NCBI GenBank assembly: GCA_000787465.1
Contig: JSYX01000069.1
Span: 23,507 to 87,506, forward strand
Reading direction: 5' to 3'
Source: Thermomucor indicae-seudaticae
Taxonomy: Eukaryota > Mucoromycota > Mucoromycetes > Mucorales > Lichtheimiaceae
Length of the DNA stretch: 64,000 nt
Under the pieces are notes generated by a model. It saw only the letters and a program-made list of their open reading frames with translations. It searched no databases and was not told where the DNA came from. This document shows, one piece after another, positions 47,629 through 59,231 of the stretch. A program made the translations under genes and the position numbers. The stretch's first letter is position 1. Every line of letters begins with the position of its first letter.

Positions 47629-49220
47629 TGTTCTTGTCCTTTGTTTAACCCTTCATCATCACCCTCTCCCTTTCATTCAATTGTCTTCTTAGCAGTTGCG
47701 GCGCAATAAACTCGGTATGGACACGGAAACTGCGTAGGGCTCCCTTTTTGGGTGCTGATGCATGTTTCCAAACATTTGGGAAACAACAATGCGCGTACTT
47801 TGCCGCTCTGCAATGCATGTCAGAATAAACAATGTCGCACTGACGGAGAAAGAGTGCAAGCAGCATCCTATCAGTTCATGACAATGCGCCAGGTCCGCCA
47901 AAGAAAAGGTTAAATGATTTGTTTGAGTGGCATATAAACATGTTTATGCGTCGGGTCCAAGTATGGGGGCCAACCCATTTCCCGTTTTGTTTGTGTGATC
48001 AATCGGAGTACTTTTTATTCGTTACGGTCAGATGATAGAAAAGAGTTGAGAACGATCAAAGAATAGTAGTATGTATAACGGGTACAGAATGCAAAAGAAA
48101 GACACAATAGCAAGACACGAGCCAATTGGAATCGAGAACTTTGATTTGAAACGTGCCAAAAACATCTCATTTTGAAGCGACGAGAACTCGGATCATGGGG
48201 GTCGTCAACATTGTGCTCCCATTCGTTATGCGCAGCCGTTGATGCCGTTGTTCTTGGAAAGCGTTCCATGCGAAGAGTGCCAATGACAGATGATATCCGG
48301 AAGCGTACAAGGGCTAACCAAAGAAACACAAAACTGGATTAATGAATAAGCTATTCAATGTGTGTTCCCCGACAACTGTCAGACTTACACAATCGCTGGA
48401 CTTGTGTGTGGCTAAGGATAACGACAAGGTCAATAATGGTCAAAACGCATGGGATTATCACGACTTACTAGAGCCACAGAAGTAACAAGGTAATGATGAA
48501 TCTGTGTAAGGCATCAAAGAAAACGATCGAAGTAAAGAAGAAAAGGGTTCAATAACTCGGATACTGTAATTTAAAGCTTTTGGGACTGCTCGCGTTGCAC
48601 GCGTTCTCCACACTTCTCGTAATCCAAACGTCAAGCAAACAGTGGCACAGCAAACCCCGTACTCTGGATCGCGTTACTTGTTTACCGTTCGGTCACCGTA
48701 CTTTCTCAACATCATCCTCAATGTCTTTCGCGCTTGTTTTGATAAACGAATTTCCGTTTTATTCATTGCAGCAGGCGATTTACAGACTCTGTCAGAATAG
48801 GCAAGCACAGGAGAAAGGGAACCTTTCGTCCGCATACTGGTTATGTTTTTGATGCAAAGACCAAATGTTGTCTGCTTTTTGGCATCTCTTATAGCAGGTC
48901 CTAACTGGAAGCCTTAAACAACACGATCCCAGATCTCGTTCGGTATCATGCAATGCCCGTGAGCGTAAAAAAGAGTGGAATGTCCTTCATGGACAAGAGT
49001 CATCAACAAAAATAGGAAGACCGTGGTCTGGAACTTGTCATTAATGTGTGCCTACAAAATCAGAAGTACTAAAGGCATGCATGACATATTGAGTATCCAT
49101 TATTTTCCCTTCTGCGAGCGGGCTCGGGAATCGGCTGTTGCACATGAGCGGGTTTTGACCACTAGGAACCTGGAAGTGAGATGGACAAGTACATTCTAGG
49201 TGAGAATAAAAAATGGTAAT
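47629..49220. other. Intergenic region, 1.6 kb
   Basis: No gene could be supported. On the minus strand near 48160-48500, phrases such as HLSLALFAWNAFQEQRHQRL and several GTAAG/AG pairs hint at a small multi-exon membrane protein, but I could not assemble a consistent frame. Other frames (for example 47645-47866 and 48580-48852) show no motif. Confidence 0.35.
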
Positions 49221-51689
49221 TTACCACCATAACGGTTGCAGGGCCTCGGCCTGGATGCCGCGTTTTACTAATCTGTATCTCCAGTCGAATATTCGCGGCA
49301 CGGCATCATTTAGGTCACGCTGCTTGCCGGTCTGATCGTACCTTCCAGACCACATCACTTCGGCTGCCGCTGCGCTCCGAGGCCTGGTTGGTTCAGCTGG
49401 TGAGACAGAGACAGACCAATTGACGGCAAACTTTATGGGAAGCATATTCTTACCAAAGGCGCACATCGAGTCCGATATTATCCGTCTGCTCCGTCCACAT
49501 GGCCACCTCGCCGCCTAGTACATTCTTTTCTTCGTCCTTGGTCAAGTTGAATGTCATGTCATAGCTGTAGATACGCTGCCATGTCTTGAAAGGGCTTTTT
49601 TGAGGGATTTATCGGTCAAGTCGCTCGCGTCTTCGGCAGTTCTCTGGCTCATCATTACCTGCACCAATCGCCTCCAGAACCACCCCAGTTTGAAGGACGA
49701 TAGTTATCTTGAAGCTGGTATCTATCCAATTCTTTCATCACTGATTCAGGAACGTGTGGTTGTACTTGCTCATCATAAGACGTGTCATTGCCGCTATCCG
49801 GATGACGTCTTTAGTAGGTCTCTGCTTTTCAACGGCTCGAAAGTCCACCTACGTCCATCCGCCATGCCCGCAGTCGAGATACCAAAAGTTAGCGTGTGAG
49901 GCGATAACCTTGTATCCCTTCTTTGCAGCCTTCTGAACAGGGTTCACCCACACCTGCAGAACCACGTCCTTTGGGATAGGAAGATCGTTGTTGGTGACAG
50001 GGTCTACGTATCAGCAGTTAGGCATGCATTGACAGCTACTGTGAATACATTGCAGGTTACCTTCCCAGAGGATAGCTGTCTTTCCAGCCCCTTGTACAGC
50101 TTCCAATTCCTTTGTCAAGAACAGATTCAGAAGATCGTCTCCCGTAGCATTGCGAGTTTGCATGTAATCCCGAACCGCTGGATCGTCTTCCCAGCATTTG
50201 TAGATTGGCTCATCGCCACCGCCATGATACCAAGCATCCGGGAACATGGATGCTATTTCGGCAATCACTTTCTTGACGACCTCATATGTCTTTTCCTTTA
50301 CTGGATTTAGTTGACCTGTAGTGGGCTCTGCCGCATATCTTTCGCTCCACTTGTTACTGGGATCTAGAAAGAAACGGCTGGCGCATGTCCTGAAGACACG
50401 ATAGGTCAATTTAGTGTAACTACTGTAAGACAATGCCTTGGCTATAGTTACGTGATATCCTTATGAGCCAATGCCCAGGAACCTGTATGTGCTGGCTTAA
50501 AAGAAAGGAGGAGTTAGTTCTTCCTGTAGGCGTAGAATGATAGACCAAACGCAGGGATACCATGTCGATTTCTGGGATGACGCGGACGCCTCTGTCTCGT
50601 GCATATTGAACAACTCTTTTAACGTCATCTTTGGAATAGACGAGTCGTTTCTGCTGGAGTACGTAAGCACCTTTTTCAGCAAGCTCGGGTGCGTTTTCCA
50701 GTTTGAGCGGAAAGCTTTGTGAGTCTGTGATGTGCCAGTGGAAGACCTAGCCATCATGTTAGAAGGCGTTATTGTGTCCCAAAGTGGATAAGTGTACTTG
50801 CGTTCATTTTGTTGTACGCCATTGCATCGATCGTTCTTAGAATATCTTTTACTGGAAAGTAATTGCGAGAGGTATCTGTAGACCGGGCGTGAATATATCG
50901 CAGATAACCGTCCTTTCCATTGTGAAAGGTGTACCAAGCATTAATCCTCTGTGTGAAAACTTTGGTGCATCCTCAATATGGATGGGCGTTTCTGGGATAT
51001 AAAGACCCTCAAAATCAAAGGGTGCATCATTCATCTGCTCTTCTTCTGTAAAATCTTCAATGGCAAGTCCATCTTGGCTTGCTTGGACCAACTGTGCAAA
51101 CGTCTCAAGACCGCGTAGTGCACCCCAGACCGTATTGGCTTGAAGCGTGGCTCTGCCTCCGCGACTAGGTATATCCAGCGTATAAGACTCGTCAACCCCA
51201 AAGACTAGATCCGCTGTCAGATCCTTCACATCAATGTCCAAGGATTGCAGATTTGAGGTTGCTACGACAAGCTGTTGGTCAGCAGTTTCCCGTGGCTGGC
51301 CTTCCGATGCACCAAACTTCGTCATGGGTACTTGGACCTGCGAAGGGTGGACAGTATAAGTTATCATCAGCAAGACTAATAGAAACAGCGTATCGGGTTT
51401 TACCGGGGTCCATCGCTCATGAGTGATAAGTTTACTGTAGCGTTCAATGGCTTGATCCAGCTCGGCAACAGAAGGCCCATTGATGGTGAAAGTGCTCTAG
51501 ATGTCCATATGTCGGGGTCAACTGCGATATGCACACAATAACTAGACCATAAAAGCTACGAACTTCCAAGGGAACGTCTACTTGACCCGACTTAACCGAC
51601 TGCGGTATTGGCCAAAGAAACGCGTTTTGAAGAGCCCAAGTGATGGACGGAATATGAACAAGTGCGGAAAGAAGGATAATAAATTTCAT
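49221..51689 (-). CDS. Secreted GH20 beta-N-acetylhexosaminidase
   Basis: An exo-enzyme releasing GlcNAc or GalNAc, partner of chitinases in chitin breakdown. The start at 51689 gives a signal peptide ([20 protein letters not shown]) and [11 protein letters not shown]. Family blocks follow: [91 protein letters not shown] and [15 protein letters not shown]. The catalytic Asp-Glu pair is in [14 protein letters not shown]. The C-terminal half continues [36 protein letters not shown], and [17 protein letters not shown]. The intron before [10 protein letters not shown] (50747-50801) begins with GC rather than GT. Six or more introns are present. The active-site residues are intact. Confidence 0.93.
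50747..50801 (-). other. GC-AG intron in the GH20 gene
   Basis: The donor is GCAAGT; a 55-nt removal joins AAAATGAAC to GTCTTCCAC and restores the family motif [13 protein letters not shown] in phase. Confidence 0.85.
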
Positions 51690-52938
51690 GCAGAAGCGGA
51701 AACTGTTGCGAACAGTGAAAAAAGAAAGACATGAGAAAGCCAGCATTTCGTTCATTTCTTATCCTCCGTTTTAGGGGAACCATTCCTTGTTAGGCAAGAG
51801 TCAAAATACGTTGGGAACGTTGTCCCTTCTCAAACCATATCCCACAAAGTGCAAAGCTTTGCGCTTGAATGTAATTTGAGTTGGCAGCTAACGCCATCCG
51901 AAACGCAAAAGGCGTTTTACCAAAAGAATCTCCAAACGCGCAAATCGTATATATATTGATGGTTACGGTTGACTACTTGTTAACTCAAGACAACCTCCCT
52001 TGAAGGCTGAAAGGTTGGACAAAAGAGTATGATGATTGCTCAAATGGCATCTTCAAGGATCGAAAGCAATGTTTATTTGCGGATACTTGGAGCAATTTGG
52101 TTTTTTCTTGCTTTTACATAATAGACTGCCCAAACTGAGATAAAGCATCTGTTGCTGACCTTACACTGTGAATCCACCCTTAATGCCGCACGGGGACAGA
52201 GCAGCAACTAAGAAAGTTGTATAAGGTAAAGTCATCTCATAGCCGATAGTCGTAATTCTGGATGATGGAGCCTGTAATGTCAAACAGTGCGCCGAAACCG
52301 AAACCGACATACAGCAAAGATTATTGACTTCGGATACATCCTGTTAATACTACCAGGCAATAAATCAGAGATGTTTATTTACCAAGGGGTTCAGTCTTGT
52401 CACGGCACATAAAAGGGCTAAAGCTCACGAAAGACGATGAGACATTTTCATCTCAGTGAGAAAAGGAGAAGACTTAGGCAATAGATCAGTCCTTATCTGA
52501 TGCTGCAGAGGATGACGGGTACGGCTTTCAGGCCTACAGCCTAGAGCACATTGACAAGCCGCAAAGGAATAAGGACTAGTATTGTGTGACTGTATGAGTA
52601 AGCAAGCCGAACGATAGTATGAGAAACAATGATGTAAGCCAATAAGGATGTACGGTAAGTGCTCAAAATGCTTGACAAAGGAAGGAACATCGCAGTCTAT
52701 TGTTATCAAGACCCATGGCCTCCTATCTAAAGGAGCATAAGATATACATATTAGAAAAAGCTTAATTATCTCCTAAGATTAGAAGAAAGAGTAGCTAACG
52801 AGCCTAGTTACAGTCTTCGGCTTTCCGGTGCGTTTAAGCTAAATGCGGCGCGTGCCACGCTGAAAGGGGATAAAAAAAAGAATTACGCGTCACGGACAAA
52901 AAGAGCTCAACCGGAATTTCAGCTGTCTTTTCGCAGCC
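51690..52938. other. Intergenic region, 1.2 kb
   Basis: Divergent starts flank it: hexosaminidase (-) and the CANIN-type gene (+). A run of TA (TATATATATT) at 51946-51957 lies about 260 bp before the hexosaminidase ATG. A 94-codon minus frame at 52425-52709 has no motif and is rejected. Confidence 0.4.
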
Positions 52939-55453
52939 ATGTCAAAGAACAACGGCTTTCGGTTACCAACGCGGCGAAGCACTCGGATTCTTGTTAACAA
53001 TGCCACACCAACAACAGTCGAGCCGATCGAGAAACTTGTTGCCCGAAAACGTCGGCGAGTGGAAAGAATGGCGACGGACGTTCAGCTGAATGAGGTACGC
53101 TGCTTGATGGCATGCATTTCCGCAGTTCCTTAAAAGGAAAAGAAGTCGTTAATTTCATGTTACTGTCCAGCTGTTTGAAAAGTTAAATGCAACACCCATG
53201 TACGAAGATGAGGTGGAGACAGTAAACGCTAATGACGCTGAGAATGACAAGAAGCCCCAGAAGCAAGAATCGCCGCTGTGCAACGACGACCTATTGAGCA
53301 GCGACGATTCCGACAGCGAGGATAGAGAAGAAGCTCTACGACTTGTGGATATTGCAAGCGAATTTTTAGAAGAGGAAAAGACCGAAAGATTAAAGCAGGT
53401 ACGAGGGCTTGCATGATTATCGACGGGCTTTGGCTGGATACAGTAACCACGGTACGTAGATATTACTTCAATCGGAAGACGACAAGAAGAAACAGTCTGA
53501 ATACCGCTTCTTTAAAAGGACATGCAAGGTGAGAGAGGTCAGATGTATAGTGAAAATGTGGGATATTGATAGTCTATACCACAGAAACTCCCAGATCCTC
53601 TACTCTTGGAGGACAACGATAATTCATTAGATCGGTCAACGCAAGATCGTGAAGAATTTGTATACAACTTATCTCATTGTATGCTTGTATTTGTTTTACT
53701 GGGAAAATGAACGCAGACTAATAGGAAGTGATTCCATAGCGGCAAACGGACGCAGGTTTCTATTACAAAGCGGGTGTCTTCGGCATTGGTTTCGAAGAGG
53801 CTGGTCATGTCCCAACTACATCTATCAGTGGCTTTTCGAAATTGGTACTGTAGACACTTGAACATGTTAAGGGTAAGGCACTACGTACTGAGTTAACTCT
53901 AGTTGCATTCGAGGAGGATTTCGCTGCTGCCAGACTTGCGTACAATACTCTGGTGGCACTTTGGGGGAACTTGGTAAAAAAAGCCGCTGGCGAGCAGTGA
54001 TCTAACTTGGCGAATCTAATTTCAAAGGATTTATCTGTTAGGGCAACGAGCCAGTACCTTACCGAGACAATAGTCAATCCATACTGCCTCAGCAACGCAA
54101 CCTGAATAGACATATATCACTCGATAGTTTCCTCCATGTTCTGACAAGCTATGGCGCCATTCAGTCACAGCTGGAAATGGACGAATCAGAGAAGGATCCA
54201 CTTCAGCAGAAGACCACCATCAGTGCGAAGAGCTTAATGTCGGAGGATTGGTCACAAGAGGCAATAGAAGAGCAACGATTGCCGCTAGCGCAATTGTCGC
54301 TTATATTGAGACTGTTCGGCTATTCTGTCCGAACATGGTGAGTGCTGACGCGATGTAACCGGAATCAAGGTTGCGTGTAGACTGACGTTCTTGTAGGCCT
54401 GAAGCGTATGAAAAAAGACGACACAAGTATATACTTCGTATATTTCTGCAAATTTCAATGGACCGCGCAGGGCCGTTTGTAATGCGGGAAATCGAAGATG
54501 CAGTTGAGGGCTGCCTTTCGATAATGAGTTCCGATACATGGGAAAGCGAGGTACATTGTATATCACTTTAGCGCAAGGTAAAAGAAAGCGTTGGAAGTAA
54601 CACTTTTGCTTGCAGCTGCAAATGTTAGCACACGACTTGTGTGCGCGGTTCCCAGACGTTGAGCGGCAATTACAGCTTGTACGAGCAATAAAACCAACGG
54701 ATAATCGCTGTCTTTATCTTAAGAGGATTTTAGCTGTTACCGCGCTGGAGCGCACGATACCGACAACAGAAGTGGACACAGAATTGGATTCAGCTGATTC
54801 TGAGTATGCGACAGCATCTTCGGCTACACCTGTTAGCAATAATAATACAGACGAAGAGAAATTCGAATCTGCAAACTCGACACCTTCATCCCCGATAGCA
54901 CCACCGCCTGAACAAGCAATACGCACTGCAACGTCTTCCTCCGCCCAGAAAATTCCTGCAAGGCTTTTGAGTCTTTTAAGGAACGATGAGAGCATATTCA
55001 GAAAGAAAAAGGACATTGATTACAACATGCTTATATGGCAAGCCTGCTTGCTTGACGCAGCAGTAGGCTGTAACGAGGCAGAGTTTGTGAGAGAGCGAGT
55101 AGGTCTTTCATGCAGACATTACTGTCCTTGTTAGAATTCTTATCAAACATCCTTTTAAAGGAAATTTTCCAACAGATCGTTAGAGAACTGCAACAGATTC
55201 ATCGGCGTATCGGTAAGACGAGATTCTTTTCATGCGAGAGATCACGCGTTTTAAGCATTCTGTCCGTTCAATAGGTGGCAAGATCGGTGTTTTAGAACGA
55301 ACAATAGTGAGTGCAGGACAATGTAAACGTTTCTGGATAGAGGCTAACGATGGTATGTCCAACTAGGCAGCTGAAGTCCTGCATAGACTATGGAACAGGC
55401 TCGCATATGCCATTGGACGCGACAGCTCTGCCATTGAAGATCACCAAATCTAG
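52939..55453 (+). CDS. Probable CANIN-domain protein (Nse6/SLF2-like, Smc5/6 partner)
   Basis: About nine exons give roughly 600 residues. The start at 52939 (MSKNNGFRLPTRRSTRILV) begins a basic, disordered N terminus with an acidic stretch (SSDDSDSEDREEALRLVDIA). Then come LPDPLLLEDNDNSLDRSTQD, QWLFEI and HISLDSFLHVLTSYGAI, with LPLAQLSLILRLFGYSVRTW, PEAYEKRRHKYILRIFLQIS and a long helix ending SSDTWESELQMLAHDLCARF. The C-terminal part restores IVRELQQIHRRIGGKIGVLE and AAEVLHRLWNRLAYAIGRDS through two more introns. This helical repeat order matches the CANIN domain of SLF2 and fungal Nse6 proteins, which load Smc5/6 at DNA lesions. I base this on overall pattern, not a catalytic motif, so the call is moderate. 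Confidence 0.55.
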
Positions 55454-55554
55454 GCAAACTTTATTTTCTTTTCCTCAATTTTCCCTTACTTGTTCCGTAA
55501 CTTCCGTTCTTCTCTTTGCGCTTTCCATTTCTCCACCTAAAGATTAATTCCGAA

Positions 55555-56508
55555 ATGGTATAAATTTGCATTCTGTACACATTGCTCTGGCAGCACTGAA
55601 TTGAAAGGTGTCCCTAATGCTGTCCTGATAAATGACTATATCCAGACCGAAGTGAAAGAGTACATGTACAAGATCTTGGTAGTTGGCGATCTTGGCACAG
55701 GCAAGACCTCCATTATTAGACGTTATGTGCACAATATTTTTTCGAGCAATTACAAGTCCACGGTACGTTTCTCGTTCGCCTCTGCTCCGTAGGGGACACG
55801 TTCGATATGTACGTGAGCTGACTGACGTCGTGCTGCCTACAGATCGGAGTTGATTTCGCGCTAAAGGTGCTTCAATGGTCACCCGAGATCATTGTACGGT
55901 TACAGCTGTGGGATATTGCGGGCCAAGAACGATTTGGCAATATGACACGGGTCTATTATAAAGAAGCGCTTGGTGCATTCGTCGTTTACGATGTGACGCG
56001 GCCGGCGACATTTGAAGGTGTCACAAAGTGGAAAAATGATATTGACAAGAAGGTTAAACTGCCCGAAAAGTGGGGTGGCGGTGATATCCCGGTGGTCTTG
56101 CTGGCAAACAAGGTAGAAAAGAAACGTGGCTTGCGTTTACCGGACGGTAGTCCTGAAAACAGTGTTTTTTTTACAATCGGTTAGAGCGATCTGATAAACG
56201 AAGGTCATGGTCAGCATGTAAACGCCGCTGAAATGGACAGTTTCTGTAAAGAACACGGCTTCCTTCAGTGGTGAGTTGGACTGTATGTTGGCAGTAAAAT
56301 AATTCAGTCTTTTTGATTTTTGGGAAAAACTAGGTTTGAAACTTCGGCGAAGGATAATACCAATATCGACGATGCTGCACGACTTCTGATAAAAACGATC
56401 TTGAGCATTGAGGAAGAACACGGATCTCTGGAATCTCGTGATGAAGAGGAGGAAAGGATAAGGCTAGAAGAAGCTAAGCACCAGCAGACGAGTGGTGGCT
56501 GCTGTTAA
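55555..56508 (+). CDS. Rab32/38-type small GTPase
   Basis: A membrane-traffic GTPase, in animals tied to lysosome-related organelles and mitochondria. All G motifs are present after splicing: GDLGTGKTS (P-loop), IGVDFALKVL (switch I), WDIAGQERFGNMTRVYYKEA (switch II), NKSD (guanine binding) and ETSAKDNTNI. The switch II phrase is characteristic of Rab32/38 (IAGQERFGNMTRVYY). The protein ends GGCC, a geranylgeranylation site. No in-frame ATG lies between the previous gene and the first conserved block except at 55555. There, ATG is followed immediately by a GT donor, and an acceptor at about 55645 joins it to TEVKEYMYKILVVG. So the first exon would encode only Met. Four further exons follow. 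Confidence 0.87.
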
Positions 56509-56611
56509 TAATAAAGAGATGCTTGCATGAACTGCAACTCCGTGATGAAATTCCGCTGATTTCTGTTTGAGTTTGCCCACAAGTCTGGTTTTCGCATTTC
56601 GCATAACAGAA

Positions 56612-59231
56612 ATGAAATCTCGAGAAGATATTCGCCGACAAAGAGAGTCTTTACCTACCTTCGAGTACAAACAAGAGCTTATTGACGCCATCCGGGAGTA
56701 CAATGTTTTAGTAGTAATTGGCGAGACAGGCATGTCCATCAAACACAAAAATGCGTCGATCATCGCATCAGTTTACAGATTTATGTTTGTGCGTACTCTA
56801 GGTTCGGGTAAAACTACACAAATTCCGCAGTACATCCTGGAAGAAATGCCAGAATGTAAAAAGATTGGAGTAACCCAGCCAAGGTGAGTGCCTGATGAAA
56901 CTTTTAGAGTGGAATGTGCTTTAACCTCTGCTTCCGCAGGCGGATTGCAGCGATTACAGGTAAAGAAACGTTGAGTGCGTGAAACAGCTGAATAAGTTTT
57001 ATTAACACGCGGTCTATACAGTGGCGAAACGAGTTAGCGAAGAGCAGGACGTTCGGCTGGGCACGACTGTTGGTTATACCATACGATTTGATGATACCAC
57101 GAGCCCTGCCACAAGGTTAAAGTATATGACGGACGGGGTCTTGTTACGAGAAGCTACAGAGGATCCTGCGCTAAGCCAGTACTCTGTGGTGATTATCGAT
57201 GAAGCCCATGAGCGTACCCTGGAAACCGATGTTCTTTTTGGGCTGTTGAAGAAAACACAACGGCTGCGATCAGATCTGAAGATCCTTATCATGTCTGCAA
57301 CTTTAGACGTGGAAAAGTTTTCAGATTTCTTTGACGAATGTCCAATATTCGAAATTCCTGGAAGGACCTATCCTGTAGAAATTGCGTACTATAAGGATGC
57401 GCAGCGACTGTCTTCGTTAAAGTCCACGCTCGTCGAACATGCAGTCGAAGCAGCTTGGCACATTCATACCCGCGAGCCTCCCGGTGATGTATTGGTCTTC
57501 TTGACAGGCCAACAAGACATTGAACGAGCATGCCGTGCTTTCCGCGAAAGAGCAAAAGACCTAGATTATCGGAAGCAAGTGCGTGCCTACAAGGATGGGG
57601 TAAGGGATATTGAAATCTACCCTCTGTATGCTAGTTTGGAGACATATGATCAAAAAGCTGTGTTTGAACTTCCCCCAGAAGGTGTGCGGAAAGTAGTATT
57701 CGCGACCAATGTTGCTCAGGTAAAGTACATTGTCAGCTGGAAACTCCCTTTGGTCATAACTTATTAATATGCGCTTTAGACGTCCGTAACGATCCCCGGT
57801 ATCCGGTATATTGTCGACTCGGGTTTCGTCAAGGAAAAGACATACGACCCAAACACCGGGATGGATGCACTGTTGGTGACAGAAATTAGTCAAGCGGCAG
57901 CAACCCAGCGTGCAGGACGTGCTGGCAGGTGAGTCGATTATGTCACAATAGCGAATATGTGCAAGACTCTGATCATAATCATTAGAACCGCACCTGGCAA
58001 GGCCTATCGATTGTACACACCAGACAGTTACGCACATATGTTACCGAATACCGTCCCGGAAATCCAGCGCAGTAGCTTGCTGGGGACAGTACTTGCACTG
58101 AAGAAGATGGGAATTATAGACGTGGTTAGCTTTGAATTTATTGATCCACCAGACGAGAAGTTGGTGAGGAATGCTCTGAAGCAGTTATACCTCTTGGGCG
58201 CGATTGACGAAATGGGTAAAATCACGCCGCTTGGAGAGAAAATGAGCCATTTCCCGTTATCACCCTCATTGGCTCGAGTGCTAGTTAGCTCAGCAGAGGA
58301 ATATGGATGCAGTCACGAAGTCTTGACGATTGCTAGTATCCTTGCCGGCGAGAACGACTTATTCAAAGCACCTACAGCGCGGCATAAAGATGGAGAACAG
58401 GCAGTAATCGAGGCGGAAGAGTGTAAGCTTCGGTTTGCCCATCACACGGGTGACCATCTCACGTACCTCAATGTTTGGCAAGAGTGGAAACGTCACGACA
58501 GAAGTCGCAGCTGGTGCCGCGATAACTGGGTTAATAGCAAGGTACTAGAAACAGCACGCAACGTTCGAAGGCAGCTTGTCGATGTGATGGAGAAATTAAA
58601 ACTGCCAATTGTTCGAGCCCCTCGTTATAAAGTTGAAGGTTCTAGCAGAAGAAAACGTCGAATTGGAGTAGACGAGAATGATGAGGAAGTTGACCCTGTC
58701 CCTATTTTAAAGTCGTTTCTTACCGGCTATTTCACGAATATTGCTAACAAAGGCATCAATCGAAGCGTGTTTTCGCATTATTCTCCAGATCAACATTTGA
58801 CAGACGGTATGACCGCCGAGGTTGGTGACTTTGGAGGATCTGGGAGTGCGTTGGTGGCGCTGCATCTTCATCCACTCTGCGCTTTCTCGGACATGCTTGA
58901 TCGCCACAAGATCCGATATGCCGAGCTTGATTGGATCATGTATATGCACGTCACGTATACCAACAAAGCTATCATGAAGGGCGTCAGCAAGATACTATGG
59001 GACTGGATCAAATCAGGTGAAGGCCGTGAGCGCATTCGAAGACTTCCCAAAACACGACTTAATGGAGAAGATGCACCGAATACGCTGGAGCTAGACCAAG
59101 AGGCTGAGCAACTGGAAGCCGAGAAGGAGAAGGCAGTTTTAGAAGAAGAAGCAGAACTTAAGCGGAAAAGGCGCGCTGCCGAAATTGAGGAAATTAGGCA
59201 ACGTGCGTTGGCACGAAGACGAATCCAATAA
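56612..59231 (+). CDS. DEAH-box ATP-dependent RNA helicase, DHX40-like
   Basis: An SF2 helicase of about 790 residues. Start at 56612 ([20 protein letters not shown]). Motifs in order: [15 protein letters not shown] (motif I, interrupted by an intron with a GC donor at 56730), TQPRRIAAIT (Ia), [11 protein letters not shown] (II, DEAH), [10 protein letters not shown] (III), [12 protein letters not shown] (IV), [15 protein letters not shown] (V), and QRAGRAGR (VI). The helicase-associated domains continue [58 protein letters not shown] and a C-terminal OB-like region ([32 protein letters not shown]) with a coiled-coil Glu/Lys tail. Among DEAH proteins the general order fits DHX40 best, but Prp2/22/43-type helicases are close. 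Introns are short. It follows the Rab gene by only 104 bp. Confidence 0.9.
56730..56801 (+). other. GC-AG intron splitting the helicase P-loop
   Basis: The donor is GCATGT rather than GT. Removing 72 nt joins ACA G to GT TCG GGT and restores GETGSGKTT. No GT donor in the right phase is available nearby. Confidence 0.8.
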
